A program made the position numbers and the translations under genes. The notes beneath the pieces are model-generated. The model searched no databases. It was not told where the DNA came from and worked only from the letters and a program-made list of their open reading frames with translations. A stretch of 64,000 nt of DNA from Lawsonella clevelandensis (GTDB taxonomy: Bacteria; Actinomycetota; Actinomycetes; Mycobacteriales; Mycobacteriaceae): assembly GCF_003241315.1 (NCBI RefSeq), contig NZ_QFOZ01000005.1, positions 1 through 64,000 of the forward strand, in the 5' to 3' direction. Below are positions 34,912 through 42,297 of the stretch, one piece after another; position 1 is the first letter of the stretch, and each line of letters opens with the position of its first letter.

Positions 34912-35078
34912 GACACGACGAAGAGCCAGATATCGTCGCGTGTGAAGCTATCGGGGTGTCCGGTTCGGTAAAGCTCGCGAAGTTCCTCACGGTTGTGTGA
35001 CCGTAGTTTTCGTGCGGCAGTTCGCTCTCGTTTAGCCTCAAGAATGATAGCTTCTTCTGGCGTATGAGATCGCTTCAT
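34887..35078 (-). pseudogene. 5' fragment of the MFS gene in a shifted frame
   Basis: From ATG 35078 the frame encodes a charged N-terminus (MKRSHTPEEAIILEAKRERT) and then DDIWLFVVSCFGVVLVM, the start of the first helix expected for a DHA2 transporter. The reading leaves the family at about 34887 and the homology resumes in another frame at about 34878 (GSQSQLTWIV). About 15-20 residues of helix 1 and loop are missing, so a deletion with frameshift, not a simple one-base error, is the likely cause. Confidence 0.6.
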
Positions 35079-35166
35079 GCTCGTCTTCTATCAGGATTAA
35101 ATCATGAATATTTTCTAGTTATATCCAGGGTATCTAAGGATGACGAAGCCGGCTAGTATATTTTCT

Positions 35167-36009
35167 CTACCTGGAAAAACCGGGTAATTGTGCGGTAATT
35201 TTTGTCCGGGCAGGACATTCGGTACCTGTGACGTATGTTGCGTATGTACCCCACTTGGTGAAACTGATTTCCACCCACGTGCGTACACACGCATTGGGGT
35301 GTTGGCTGCTAAAAGCGGAGGAGCCGGCAAGGGCATCGCCCAGCTGCGAAAGCGCGTCTCCTCCCAGTGGAAGACGTGAACCGATAGTCGATATTTTTTC
35401 GCCAGTGTGCTTGTCGTGTAGTTGCACAGTTTGCTGACGGGTAAGGCTCACAACTATTACCAGGGGTCGCAGGGGACTGGCGTGGGGGTCACTCATATCG
35501 GGCACCCCGAGCGGTGCATACTTCGTATCTAAGTGAGTTTGCGGGAGAATGCTTCCCGGCTGAATGGCATCTGGTGCCTCTGGTGCTGTCGGTGAAGGGG
35601 ACAGGTGACGTTGCGGTGTAGAAGTATGAGACGGCGTAGATACATCAGTGGGAGAAGTGGACGTGTCGTCTAGGGGCTGAGTGGTATCAGCCTCATCGGA
35701 GGTATCCTCCTCGCTGGAAGAAGATGTATCGGAAGCACCAGAATTAGCGGAAGCATTGGGGGACGATGTAACGGTGGTCGATGACGGCGTAGTGGAGTGT
35801 GCAGCAGTGTCCGTGGAGTCATGCGAACTGCAACCGCTAAGAAGAGTAGTCCCCATAAGCACAGTGGTGAAAAGACATATAAGAGTCTTTTGTGGCTTTC
35901 GCATCTTGTGTGTACTGCGAGCTGTATCGGCAGTAGTTATGTTGCGAACAAGAGCATCGTGAGAAGTGGTGGGGAGGGTGGTGAAGCGGTCGTGACGAGT
36001 GGGAAGCAT
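35167..36009 (-). CDS. putative lipoprotein with Ser/Thr-rich linker
   Basis: Up to 280 residues. CLFTTVLMGTTLLSGCSSHD is a lipoprotein signal with an LSGC lipobox. It is followed by a long Ser/Thr/Asp/Pro-rich linker (about 65-150) and a C-terminal domain of about 100 residues (LRPLVIVVSLTRQQTVQLHD, CVRTWVEISFTKWGTYATYV) with two cysteines. ATG 36009 has a CAGGAG ribosome binding site but gives a long n-region; ATG 35904 (MRKPQKTLICLF) gives a normal signal peptide without a clear site. I do not recognise the domain. Confidence 0.6.
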   Translation of the reverse strand: MLPTRHDRFTTLPTTSHDALVRNITTADTARSTHKMRKPQKTLICLFTTVLMGTTLLSGCSSHDSTDTAAHSTTPSSTTVTSSPNASANSGASDTSSSSEEDTSDEADTTQPLDDTSTSPTDVSTPSHTSTPQRHLSPSPTAPEAPDAIQPGSILPQTHLDTKYAPLGVPDMSDPHASPLRPLVIVVSLTRQQTVQLHDKHTGEKISTIGSRLPLGGDALSQLGDALAGSSAFSSQHPNACVRTWVEISFTKWGTYATYVTGTECPARTKITAQLPGFSR

Positions 36010-36104
36010 GTGACTCCTGTGAGTAAAGGACTACACCACATCGTACCGAAGGTAACGCTTTTCAGCCGGTCTTCAGAAAAGATTCGTTACATAATCTATG
36101 TATG

Positions 36105-36138
36105 AAAATGGGGTTCTGTAGTTTCCTACAGAACCCCA
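36105..36138 (-). terminator. rho-independent terminator of the otsA-regulator operon
   Basis: TGGGGTTCTGTAG (36109-36121) pairs perfectly with CTACAGAACCCCA (36126-36138) around a 4-base loop; on the minus strand a TTTT run follows (AAAA at 36105-36108). Confidence 0.9.
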
Positions 36139-36192
36139 TACAAAACTTATACAGCACTGTTGCTATAGAAGGTGTTTTAGGAGGCGGCTATA

Positions 36193-36870
36193 TCACTCGA
36201 AGAAACGTACACAACTAGTGCCGTCTTCATGCGTTGTCGCTGTGTAATTGTCACCATTACGTCCAGCGCCTTCTACTACTCCCCGAAGGACACCCGAGTG
36301 AATCTCTGAAAGGAGGTTACACCAAATCTTTTCTAAATCGAGGGGGCAACGACCCAGTGTGAGCGTATTGGTGGTGCTGTGCCAGCAGGCTTCAAATCCC
36401 CAATCTTGAGCTAACCGCAAGAGTTCAAGATAGAAAGGACGATCACTATCGAGGGTAGTGGCCAAGTATCGCCCCATTTTTTCACCCATCCGCCGTGCCT
36501 CTACCTCGGGGACGGGAGACGTTTCATCAAGATGGTCCAATAGCATCGCAATAAGCGCATGTGACGTGCGACGATCTGGAGATTCATCTTCTCCCGGAGG
36601 GGGCATGTAGGCAATAGCGGGGCGCCCACGACCAACATGCGGAACAGCCTTACGAATAAGAAGACCGTCGTCCACCAGTGAGGAGAGGTGATCCCTAATT
36701 GTATTGAGATGTAAATGGAGTTTAGTGGCGATCTCCCGCGGTTGCAGGGGCGAATCCGATTCTCTAATGGTGTCAAGAATCAGTCTGCGGCGTGGCGGAA
36801 GATCATTTTCAGCAGGGGCCTCGGAGCAGAAAGGATATCCTGGGCTCTGTGCTGCGCCAAGCTTGGCCAT
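36193..36870 (-). CDS. winged-helix transcriptional regulator (ArsR/SufR-like)
   Basis: 225 residues. The N-terminal winged helix reads RRLILDTIRESDSPLQPREI followed by ATKLHLHLNTIRDHLSSLVD and the wing VGRGRPAIAYMPP. The C-terminal half (about 110-225) resembles the effector domain of SufR/DeoR-like regulators (ACWHSTTNTLTLGRCPLDLE, CNLLSEIHSGVLRGVVEGAG), with cysteines that might bind a metal or cluster; their spacing does not match SufR exactly. It starts 4 bp after otsA with a GAAGGA site inside the otsA end, so the two form an operon. Target genes unknown. Confidence 0.8.
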   Translation of the reverse strand: MAKLGAAQSPGYPFCSEAPAENDLPPRRRLILDTIRESDSPLQPREIATKLHLHLNTIRDHLSSLVDDGLLIRKAVPHVGRGRPAIAYMPPPGEDESPDRRTSHALIAMLLDHLDETSPVPEVEARRMGEKMGRYLATTLDSDRPFYLELLRLAQDWGFEACWHSTTNTLTLGRCPLDLEKIWCNLLSEIHSGVLRGVVEGAGRNGDNYTATTHEDGTSCVRFFE

Positions 36871-36874
36871 TAAC

Positions 36875-38428
36875 CTAATCCTTCAATTGTGTGTTCACTT
36901 TAGGTGTTGAATTTTCCGGAAGAGCATTCAAGAATGAATGCGCCCACCGGTTAACATCGTGGGTAAGAACCTGGCGACGAAGCGCACGCATACGCCGACG
37001 GCGTTCCTCGTCAGAGTCCGTAAGTGCACTCATTATTGCATCTTTTACACCCTCGATGTCATAGGGGTTACACAGGTATGCAGCGCGTAGTTCACGTGCA
37101 GCACCAGTGAATTCGGATAGTACCAGAGCTCCGTTTCCGTTAGTAGTTGCGGCAACGTACTCTTTACAGACCAAATTCATGCCATCTTTCAGTGGTGTGA
37201 CAAGCATGACATCTGCACTGCGGTAAAGCGCCAGCAGCTCCTCAAAACCAGCTGATTGGTGCAGGTAAGATATCACGGGCCTACCAACAGAACCGAACTC
37301 GCCGTTAATACGGGCAACCTTTTCTTCAACACGTGAGCGTAATTCGCGGTAAGCGTCAACTCGCTCACGGCTAGGTGTGGCTAGCTGAACAAACACAAAC
37401 TTTTCTGGATCAATACGACCCTCTTGAAGAAGCTGGTGCAGTGCCTCCAACCGAATTTCTATCCCCTTCGTGTAATCCAAACGGTCCACGCCTAAGGCCA
37501 TTTTTTCGGGGTTACCAAGCGTTTGCCGCAATTCCCTACTGCGACGTCTAACACTTTGCTGCCGCGCCGTAGCGTTAAAGCGGGGTGAGTCAATAGAAAT
37601 TGGGAAAGCACCTACACGCACGGAACGAAATTCATTGTCGCCAATAGGAACAGCAACTTCACCATAATGGCCAGGAGTATTAATTTGTCCCCTGGTAATA
37701 GCATGCTTGCGGCGCACAAAAGTAAGGCGTTGGAAGTTGACGGCGTCGTGGGGCAAGTGGAATCCCACAAGATCTGCGCCGAGCAGGCCATCAATAATTT
37801 CATCGCGCCAGGGTAGCTGGTCGAAGAGTTCTAGTGGGGGGAAGGGAATGTGCAGAAAGAACCCAATGCGAACATCGGGGCGTAGCTCACGCAGCATTTG
37901 CGGTACTAGCTGCAGCTGATAGTCGTTTACCCACACAATGCCGTTAGGGGCGGCTACTTCTGCAGCACGCTCTGCGAAGCGGCGGTTAACTTTTTGGTAG
38001 CTTCGCCACCAGTCCTCGCGATAGGTAGGGGGAACAATGCAGTTATGGTAGAGGGGCCACAGGGTATCGTTGGAAAAACCCTCATAGTAGTTCTGTACTT
38101 CATCCGCGCTAAGAGCTAACGGAACAACAGTTTTACCATCCTGTTCGAAAGGTTCAGGGGAGACGTCTGGGACGCCAGGCCACCCAATCCACGCACCGTG
38201 GTTTTTCTTGAGAATGGGCTCAAGAGCAGTAACTAGGCCACCGGGGCTACGCTTCCACTCTTGCGATCCATCTTTATTAGTGACGAGGTCGGTGGGAAGT
38301 CTGTTAGCAACAACAAGAAAATCTGCGCATTTAGTGGCATCGACGGTTTCTACAGCATTTTCTCCAGTGCTGACGCCAGAAGTAACCTGGTCGTCTTTAT
38401 TAGGCTGACCGCCGCCAATGTCTGACAT
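36875..38428 (-). CDS. otsA: trehalose-6-phosphate synthase
   Basis: GT20 glycosyltransferase of 517 residues making trehalose-6-phosphate from UDP- or ADP-glucose and glucose-6-phosphate. Matches: FLVVANRLPTDL, SPGGLVTALEPIL, WVNDYQLQLVPQMLRELRPD, FFLHIPFPP, LGVDRLDYTKGIEIRLEAL and PLKDGMNLVCKEYVA. ATG 38428 has AGAGGA 6 bp upstream; a GTG at 38434 overlaps the stop of the small gene upstream by 4 bp (GTGA) and is the alternative. Together with OtsB it supplies trehalose for osmoprotection and as the mycolate acceptor. Confidence 0.95.
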   Translation of the reverse strand: MSDIGGGQPNKDDQVTSGVSTGENAVETVDATKCADFLVVANRLPTDLVTNKDGSQEWKRSPGGLVTALEPILKKNHGAWIGWPGVPDVSPEPFEQDGKTVVPLALSADEVQNYYEGFSNDTLWPLYHNCIVPPTYREDWWRSYQKVNRRFAERAAEVAAPNGIVWVNDYQLQLVPQMLRELRPDVRIGFFLHIPFPPLELFDQLPWRDEIIDGLLGADLVGFHLPHDAVNFQRLTFVRRKHAITRGQINTPGHYGEVAVPIGDNEFRSVRVGAFPISIDSPRFNATARQQSVRRRSRELRQTLGNPEKMALGVDRLDYTKGIEIRLEALHQLLQEGRIDPEKFVFVQLATPSRERVDAYRELRSRVEEKVARINGEFGSVGRPVISYLHQSAGFEELLALYRSADVMLVTPLKDGMNLVCKEYVAATTNGNGALVLSEFTGAARELRAAYLCNPYDIEGVKDAIMSALTDSDEERRRRMRALRRQVLTHDVNRWAHSFLNALPENSTPKVNTQLKD

Positions 38429-38430
38429 AG

Positions 38431-38604
38431 TCACTCCTCTGAGTCAGATAAACCTACTCCAAGCATGTTCATCAGTTCGAGACTTTGCTCAGGACTCTCT
38501 GCGTAGCCTGCTACGACACGACGCGCACGACGGGCAGTTTCCTCTTCCAGAGGACCGTAATTGTCGTGGTTAATACGCGTAATATCGCTAGTCTTCGGGG
38601 GCAT
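38431..38604 (-). CDS. small conserved-looking protein coupled to otsA
   Basis: 57 codons from ATG 38604 to the TGA at 38431-38433. The protein starts MPPKTSDITRINHDNYGPLE, is charged in the middle (EEETARRARRVVAGYAE) and ends in an acidic LSDSEE. The composition (clean codon use, helical amphipathic middle) and the stop overlapping the otsA start region argue that it is real. I do not recognise a characterised family; it might regulate OtsA or bind nucleic acid. It is the first gene of the otsA operon. Confidence 0.65.
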   Translation of the reverse strand: MPPKTSDITRINHDNYGPLEEETARRARRVVAGYAESPEQSLELMNMLGVGLSDSEE

Positions 38605-38735
38605 AAAACATTTTCCTTAGATGAGTGTGTGATCAATTCCATAGTAGGTGAGGGCGCTCATTTTTCCCAGTACTAATGCTTGTGCAGATAAATTCCACCA
38701 TTGGCGCCTTTATCCATTAGGATGGGATAAGCCCG

Positions 38736-38811
38736 GCTAGAGTGGCGCAATTGGTAGCGCATCCGACTTGTAATCGGAAGGTTGCGGGTTCAAGTCCCGT
38801 CTCTAGCTCCA
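38736..38811 (+). tRNA. tRNA-Thr (anticodon TGT)
   Basis: 76 nt with encoded CCA. The acceptor stem GCTAGAG/CTCTAGC is perfect; the D stem is GCGC/GCGC with loop AATTGGTA; the anticodon stem TCCGA/TCGGA closes loop CTTGTAA with TGT at 38769-38771; the T arm is GCGGG-TTCAAGT-CCCGT. TGT reads threonine ACA/ACG codons. A threonine tRNA also lies near otsA in corynebacteria. Confidence 0.97.
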
Positions 38812-38930
38812 CCCTTATTTTTATTCCACGCAGTGCACACTTCGTACAGAGCATTCCGTACAGTGTATTTCATACAGTGCACAGACGAAGCCCTTCGCTA
38901 GCGGTTTTGCTAGCGTATTTGGCGTTGAGC

Positions 38931-39686
38931 TTATTCCGCTGTTGGTGTAGACGTTGCAGATGTACTTGCGGACGTGCTTGCGCTAGCACTGGGCGTAGTA
39001 CTCGTCGTGGGCTTCTTCGACTGCTGATCGAAAAGCTTCTTGCACTCAGGAATCTTTTTAATGCTCTCGGTCGTTTTCTTATCCCCCATACCAATAGCAG
39101 TAGTAGCCTTCGAGGCGGCCTCGGAGTAGCGGTTGTACACCTTCTGGATAACGGCAGTAAGGTCCTCTAGCTCCTTTTGTGTAGTAATGGGGTGGCTACG
39201 GAGGTAAACAGCCCGTTCGCTAAGAGTCTTATCGCTTTCGCGCATAACATCGACAAGCTCTTGCAAGGTTTTCTTCTGGTTCTTGTTTCCGTACATCATG
39301 ACGGAGCTGTTGTTAAGACGAAGAGCAGAGTCGCGGAAGTCAGCAGCCTCTCGTTCGAGGGTGGGGCTGAGGCGGTCTAGGTACTTTTCTGTGCTTTCGC
39401 CCTTCTTTACGGCGAAATTATTAAGGTCTGTGGCAATAGTGTCGTAACCTGGGCAGAATGTTGTCCAGAAACCATTAATCGAGCTTGCGGGGAGCTGTGC
39501 TTCTTGGGTTTCCTGTTTGTGCGGGTGGCTATCGACGAAAGTTGTGATAGCGAGGATCATAATAATGACGAGCCCGAAGGAAAGACCAGCAAAAATCTTT
39601 TTGCGGCGAGCAGAACGATACTCTGAAGATTCCTCTTGTGGAGCAGTCTCGTTGGAGTCGTCTTTGGGCTGTGTCGGGGTGGTCAT
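38931..39686 (-). CDS. membrane-anchored extracytoplasmic protein of unknown function
   Basis: 251 residues. One helix at about 30-50 (IFAGLSFGLVIIMILAITTF) after a basic stop (RSARRKK), so the C-terminal 200 residues face outward. That part is helical and charged (WTTFCPGYDTIATDLNNF, AADFRDSALRLNNSSVMMYG, KIPECKKLFDQQ), with two cysteines likely to be paired, and ends in a Ser/Thr/Ala-rich tail. No domain recognised. It lies between tRNA-Thr and the terminator of the glycosidase gene. Confidence 0.65.
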   Translation of the reverse strand: MTTPTQPKDDSNETAPQEESSEYRSARRKKIFAGLSFGLVIIMILAITTFVDSHPHKQETQEAQLPASSINGFWTTFCPGYDTIATDLNNFAVKKGESTEKYLDRLSPTLEREAADFRDSALRLNNSSVMMYGNKNQKKTLQELVDVMRESDKTLSERAVYLRSHPITTQKELEDLTAVIQKVYNRYSEAASKATTAIGMGDKKTTESIKKIPECKKLFDQQSKKPTTSTTPSASASTSASTSATSTPTAE

Positions 39687-39814
39687 AGTTCCTCGCTGAT
39701 CGTAGATGCACAGATAAATGCACAGTAATTATATGCGTAAGTAATAGCGTTATTCACCTAAGCGATCCTCTGCAGTCCTCTGTGATCCTTTTCAGAAAGA
39801 GGCAAGAGGAAAAA

Positions 39815-39859
39815 GAGGAGGGTGGATAAACTCTTTCTGCAAGAGTCTACCCACCCTCC
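39815..39859 (-). terminator. terminator after the glycosidase gene
   Basis: GGAGGGTGG (39817-39825) pairs with CCACCCTCC (39851-39859), and ACTCTT (39830-39835) with AAGAGT (39841-39846) inside, giving a two-part hairpin. On the minus strand it is followed by CTCTTTTTCC. Confidence 0.85.
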
Positions 39860-39915
39860 TATGCGGCGACAACACTGCTAAGCCATATCTACATGGCTAT
39901 ATGCCACAGGTGCTT

Positions 39916-41268
39916 TTATTTGAGGACTGCGCGCGGTCCGTCAACCTTCGGCGGGTTTACGCAGGAGCGAATACCCTCAGAAAGCGGGCAGAAGCGCAGT
40001 GGCGACTTCAGCTTGTAATCGCGTGGAGCACCGCCGGTGGCAGTAATCTTGCGGAATGTTGCAGGTCCGTTAGTAGGAATACGCTTCAAAGTGGGGTCGG
40101 TTAGCGCATTAACGGTGTAGAGACCGAAGCGGGAATCGTACTGTCCCCATTCGTAGTTATCGACAATGGACCAGTAGTTGTAGCCCACTACCGGATAGCC
40201 GTCAGCAACCGCACGCTGTACCCAGAACACGGTGTCATTCAGCCAGTCACCCTTGGTGAAGCCATCGGGGCGGTTTCCGTTGTAGCTGGGGATACCGGTT
40301 TCTACCATGTAAACAGGCTTGCCGGGGAATGCTGTGGAGAAGTGCTGGATGGCGAAGTAGATGCCTTCTGGCTGGGGATCGATCTTGTCGAACTTAGACG
40401 TTGCACCGTAAATGGCGGAGAGGTTGGAGAGGGCAACGGTGTAGTAGTAATCAATACCAACGAAGTCGAGTTCTTTTTCCACACGTTTGAAGAAGAATTG
40501 GTCCGCAATAGAGGTGACGAAAGGCAGGTAGGCCTCGTTGGAGCCAACGTGGGAGTGCTTATCGTATTTCTTGATAGTGCGGTAGGCAATTTTATGTGCT
40601 TCTTGCACATTCTTCATGAAGGGGATCATATCGGAGCGCTTAATGTTGCCGATTTCTACTTCGTGGCCGAAGAAGACGAGGGGCTCATTGAACGTGATCC
40701 ACATGGTGCCATTGCCGCCGTAGCGCTTGGCAATGAAGTCTACGAAGTGTTCGTAGTCCTTCAAGGTCTCCTTGTTCATGAACCCACCTTGGTCCTGTAC
40801 CCAGCCTGGGTAAACGTAGTGGACGGTGGTAATCATGGGAGTCATGCCCTTGCGACGCATGGTCTTGATGACGTCGTCGTAGTAGTGGATTTCTTTCCAG
40901 TTCCACTGCCCCTTCTTGGGCTCAATGCGAGACCACTCAATGGAGATACGGAAAGTGTTAAGCCCCATGGACTGTGCATTGCCAAGGTCTTCCTTGTAAC
41001 GGTGACGGAAGTCCGTAGCGTTTTTAATGGGGTTGACCTTCTTCGGGTCTTTCTTGGATTCACGGTTGACATACCGCAGCCAGTTGCTGTCGTAGTTGCT
41101 ACCTTCTACCTGGAATCCGGCGGTAGCAGAACCCCAGTGGAATTTACCCCATCCCTGGGTGACGCTGTTCTGTGCAGCTTCTGCAGGAGCTGCGGTAAGG
41201 GGGGCAGCGAGCATAGCCACGCTAGCGACGGCGGCGATGAGCTTACGAGAAAGCGAGTGCAGCTTCAT
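39916..41268 (-). CDS. secreted glycoside hydrolase family 1 (beta-glycosidase type)
   Basis: 450 residues. A signal peptide (LIAAVASVAMLAAPLTA, cleavage near AEA, residue 32) leads to a full GH1 barrel: FHWGSATAGFQVEGS, SIEWSRIEPKKGQWN, the acid/base motif WITFNEP, the nucleophile region VYMVETGIPSYNG (ETG in place of the usual ENG), and YWSIVDNYEWGQYDSRFGLY. Most GH1 enzymes are cytoplasmic; an exported one suggests use of an external glycoside. Substrate unknown. The C-terminal 40 residues hold two extra cysteines. Confidence 0.88.
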   Translation of the reverse strand: MKLHSLSRKLIAAVASVAMLAAPLTAAPAEAAQNSVTQGWGKFHWGSATAGFQVEGSNYDSNWLRYVNRESKKDPKKVNPIKNATDFRHRYKEDLGNAQSMGLNTFRISIEWSRIEPKKGQWNWKEIHYYDDVIKTMRRKGMTPMITTVHYVYPGWVQDQGGFMNKETLKDYEHFVDFIAKRYGGNGTMWITFNEPLVFFGHEVEIGNIKRSDMIPFMKNVQEAHKIAYRTIKKYDKHSHVGSNEAYLPFVTSIADQFFFKRVEKELDFVGIDYYYTVALSNLSAIYGATSKFDKIDPQPEGIYFAIQHFSTAFPGKPVYMVETGIPSYNGNRPDGFTKGDWLNDTVFWVQRAVADGYPVVGYNYWSIVDNYEWGQYDSRFGLYTVNALTDPTLKRIPTNGPATFRKITATGGAPRDYKLKSPLRFCPLSEGIRSCVNPPKVDGPRAVLK

Positions 41269-41463
41269 ATCGTTCCTTCGTTGATGACGTCAGATAGTTC
41301 TGGTGTTTGCACAAGTAGGTAGTAACTACCTAAATCTGACAACCTAGTAAAAACTTTAACGGTAAAGGATGGAGAAGGCGTGTGTATTTCCAGTAATTGC
41401 CAGTCCTCTGTTGCTTCCAGCAAATTTTCAGGAACGTTGTAGAAACTGTGCAGCTACTGTGGA

Positions 41464-41469
41464 CACAAT
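41464..41469 (+). promoter_or_regulatory. possible phoP -10 element, leaderless arrangement
   Basis: CACAAT with 6 bp to the phoP ATG at 41476; no Shine-Dalgarno. The spacer to the divergent glycosidase gene is 207 bp and shows no other clear signal. Confidence 0.35.
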
Positions 41470-41475
41470 AGAAAT

Positions 41476-42297
41476 ATGAGTTTTGGAGACAAGCGAGACA
41501 TCAGAATGACTAGTGGTACCAGTAGTACAGACAACAGTGCTACCAACGCTGTTAGCAGCGCTATTACTCCTGCTCATGCAGATGTTGGCGGTTTCCCCGA
41601 CTACACCGGAACAAAAATTCTTGTTGTTGACGATGAACCATCAATAGTTGAGCTGCTAACCGTCAGCCTTAAATACCAGGGGTTTAAGGTGGCCGCGGCA
41701 TCTTCCGGAGAAGAAGCTCTCACAGTGGCACAGCGCTTTCACCCCGATGCCTTCATCCTTGACATCATGATGCCCGGTATGGATGGATTCCGGTTGCTCT
41801 CCCGTCTCCGGGAAGCCGGGCATGACGGTCCCGTCCTCTTCCTCACCGCAAAAGACGCAATAGAAGACCGCGTCCACGGATTGACCTTGGGGGCAGATGA
41901 CTACGTCACCAAGCCTTTTAGCTTGGAAGAAGTTATTGCCCGGCTACGAACAATTTTGCGGCGTAGTGATCGCAGTTCTTTTGGTCAACCCAGTAATCAC
42001 CTCACGTTCGCCGATATTGAGCTAGATGACGACACCCACGAGGTGTGGAAGGCAGGGGAATTAGTTGAGCTGACCCCAACTGAGTTCGCCCTATTACGAT
42101 ATTTCATGGTGAACGCGGGGGTTGTGCTGTCTAAGGCACGCATCCTGGATAACGTGTGGGACTACGACTTTAATGGTGATGCCAATGTAGTGGAGTCCTA
42201 CATTTCGTATCTGCGGAAAAAAATTGACACTGGTGACGTGAAATACCTGCACACCCTGCGCGGAGTTGGTTATGTCCTACGCGAACCACGCAAATGA
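41476..42297 (+). CDS. phoP: two-component response regulator PhoP
   Basis: OmpR-type regulator of 273 residues. The receiver domain (about 50-165) has acidic residues in KILVVDDEPSIVELLTVSL and the phosphorylation site Asp96 in FILDIMMPGMDGF. The C-terminal winged helix includes LTPTEFALLRYFMVNAGVVL and NVVESYISYLRKKIDTGD. The string LTFADIELDDDTHEVWKAG is nearly that of M. tuberculosis PhoP, which controls virulence lipids and acid response. A 50-residue Ser/Thr-rich N-terminus precedes the receiver. The kinase gene overlaps it. Confidence 0.92.
   Translation: MSFGDKRDIRMTSGTSSTDNSATNAVSSAITPAHADVGGFPDYTGTKILVVDDEPSIVELLTVSLKYQGFKVAAASSGEEALTVAQRFHPDAFILDIMMPGMDGFRLLSRLREAGHDGPVLFLTAKDAIEDRVHGLTLGADDYVTKPFSLEEVIARLRTILRRSDRSSFGQPSNHLTFADIELDDDTHEVWKAGELVELTPTEFALLRYFMVNAGVVLSKARILDNVWDYDFNGDANVVESYISYLRKKIDTGDVKYLHTLRGVGYVLREPRK

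Noticed and set aside
40342..41322. Long plus-strand open frame (326 codons) opposite the family 1 glycosidase
   Set aside because: It mirrors the codon bias of the glycosidase gene, shows no recognisable domain and would run through the glycosidase signal peptide and promoter region.
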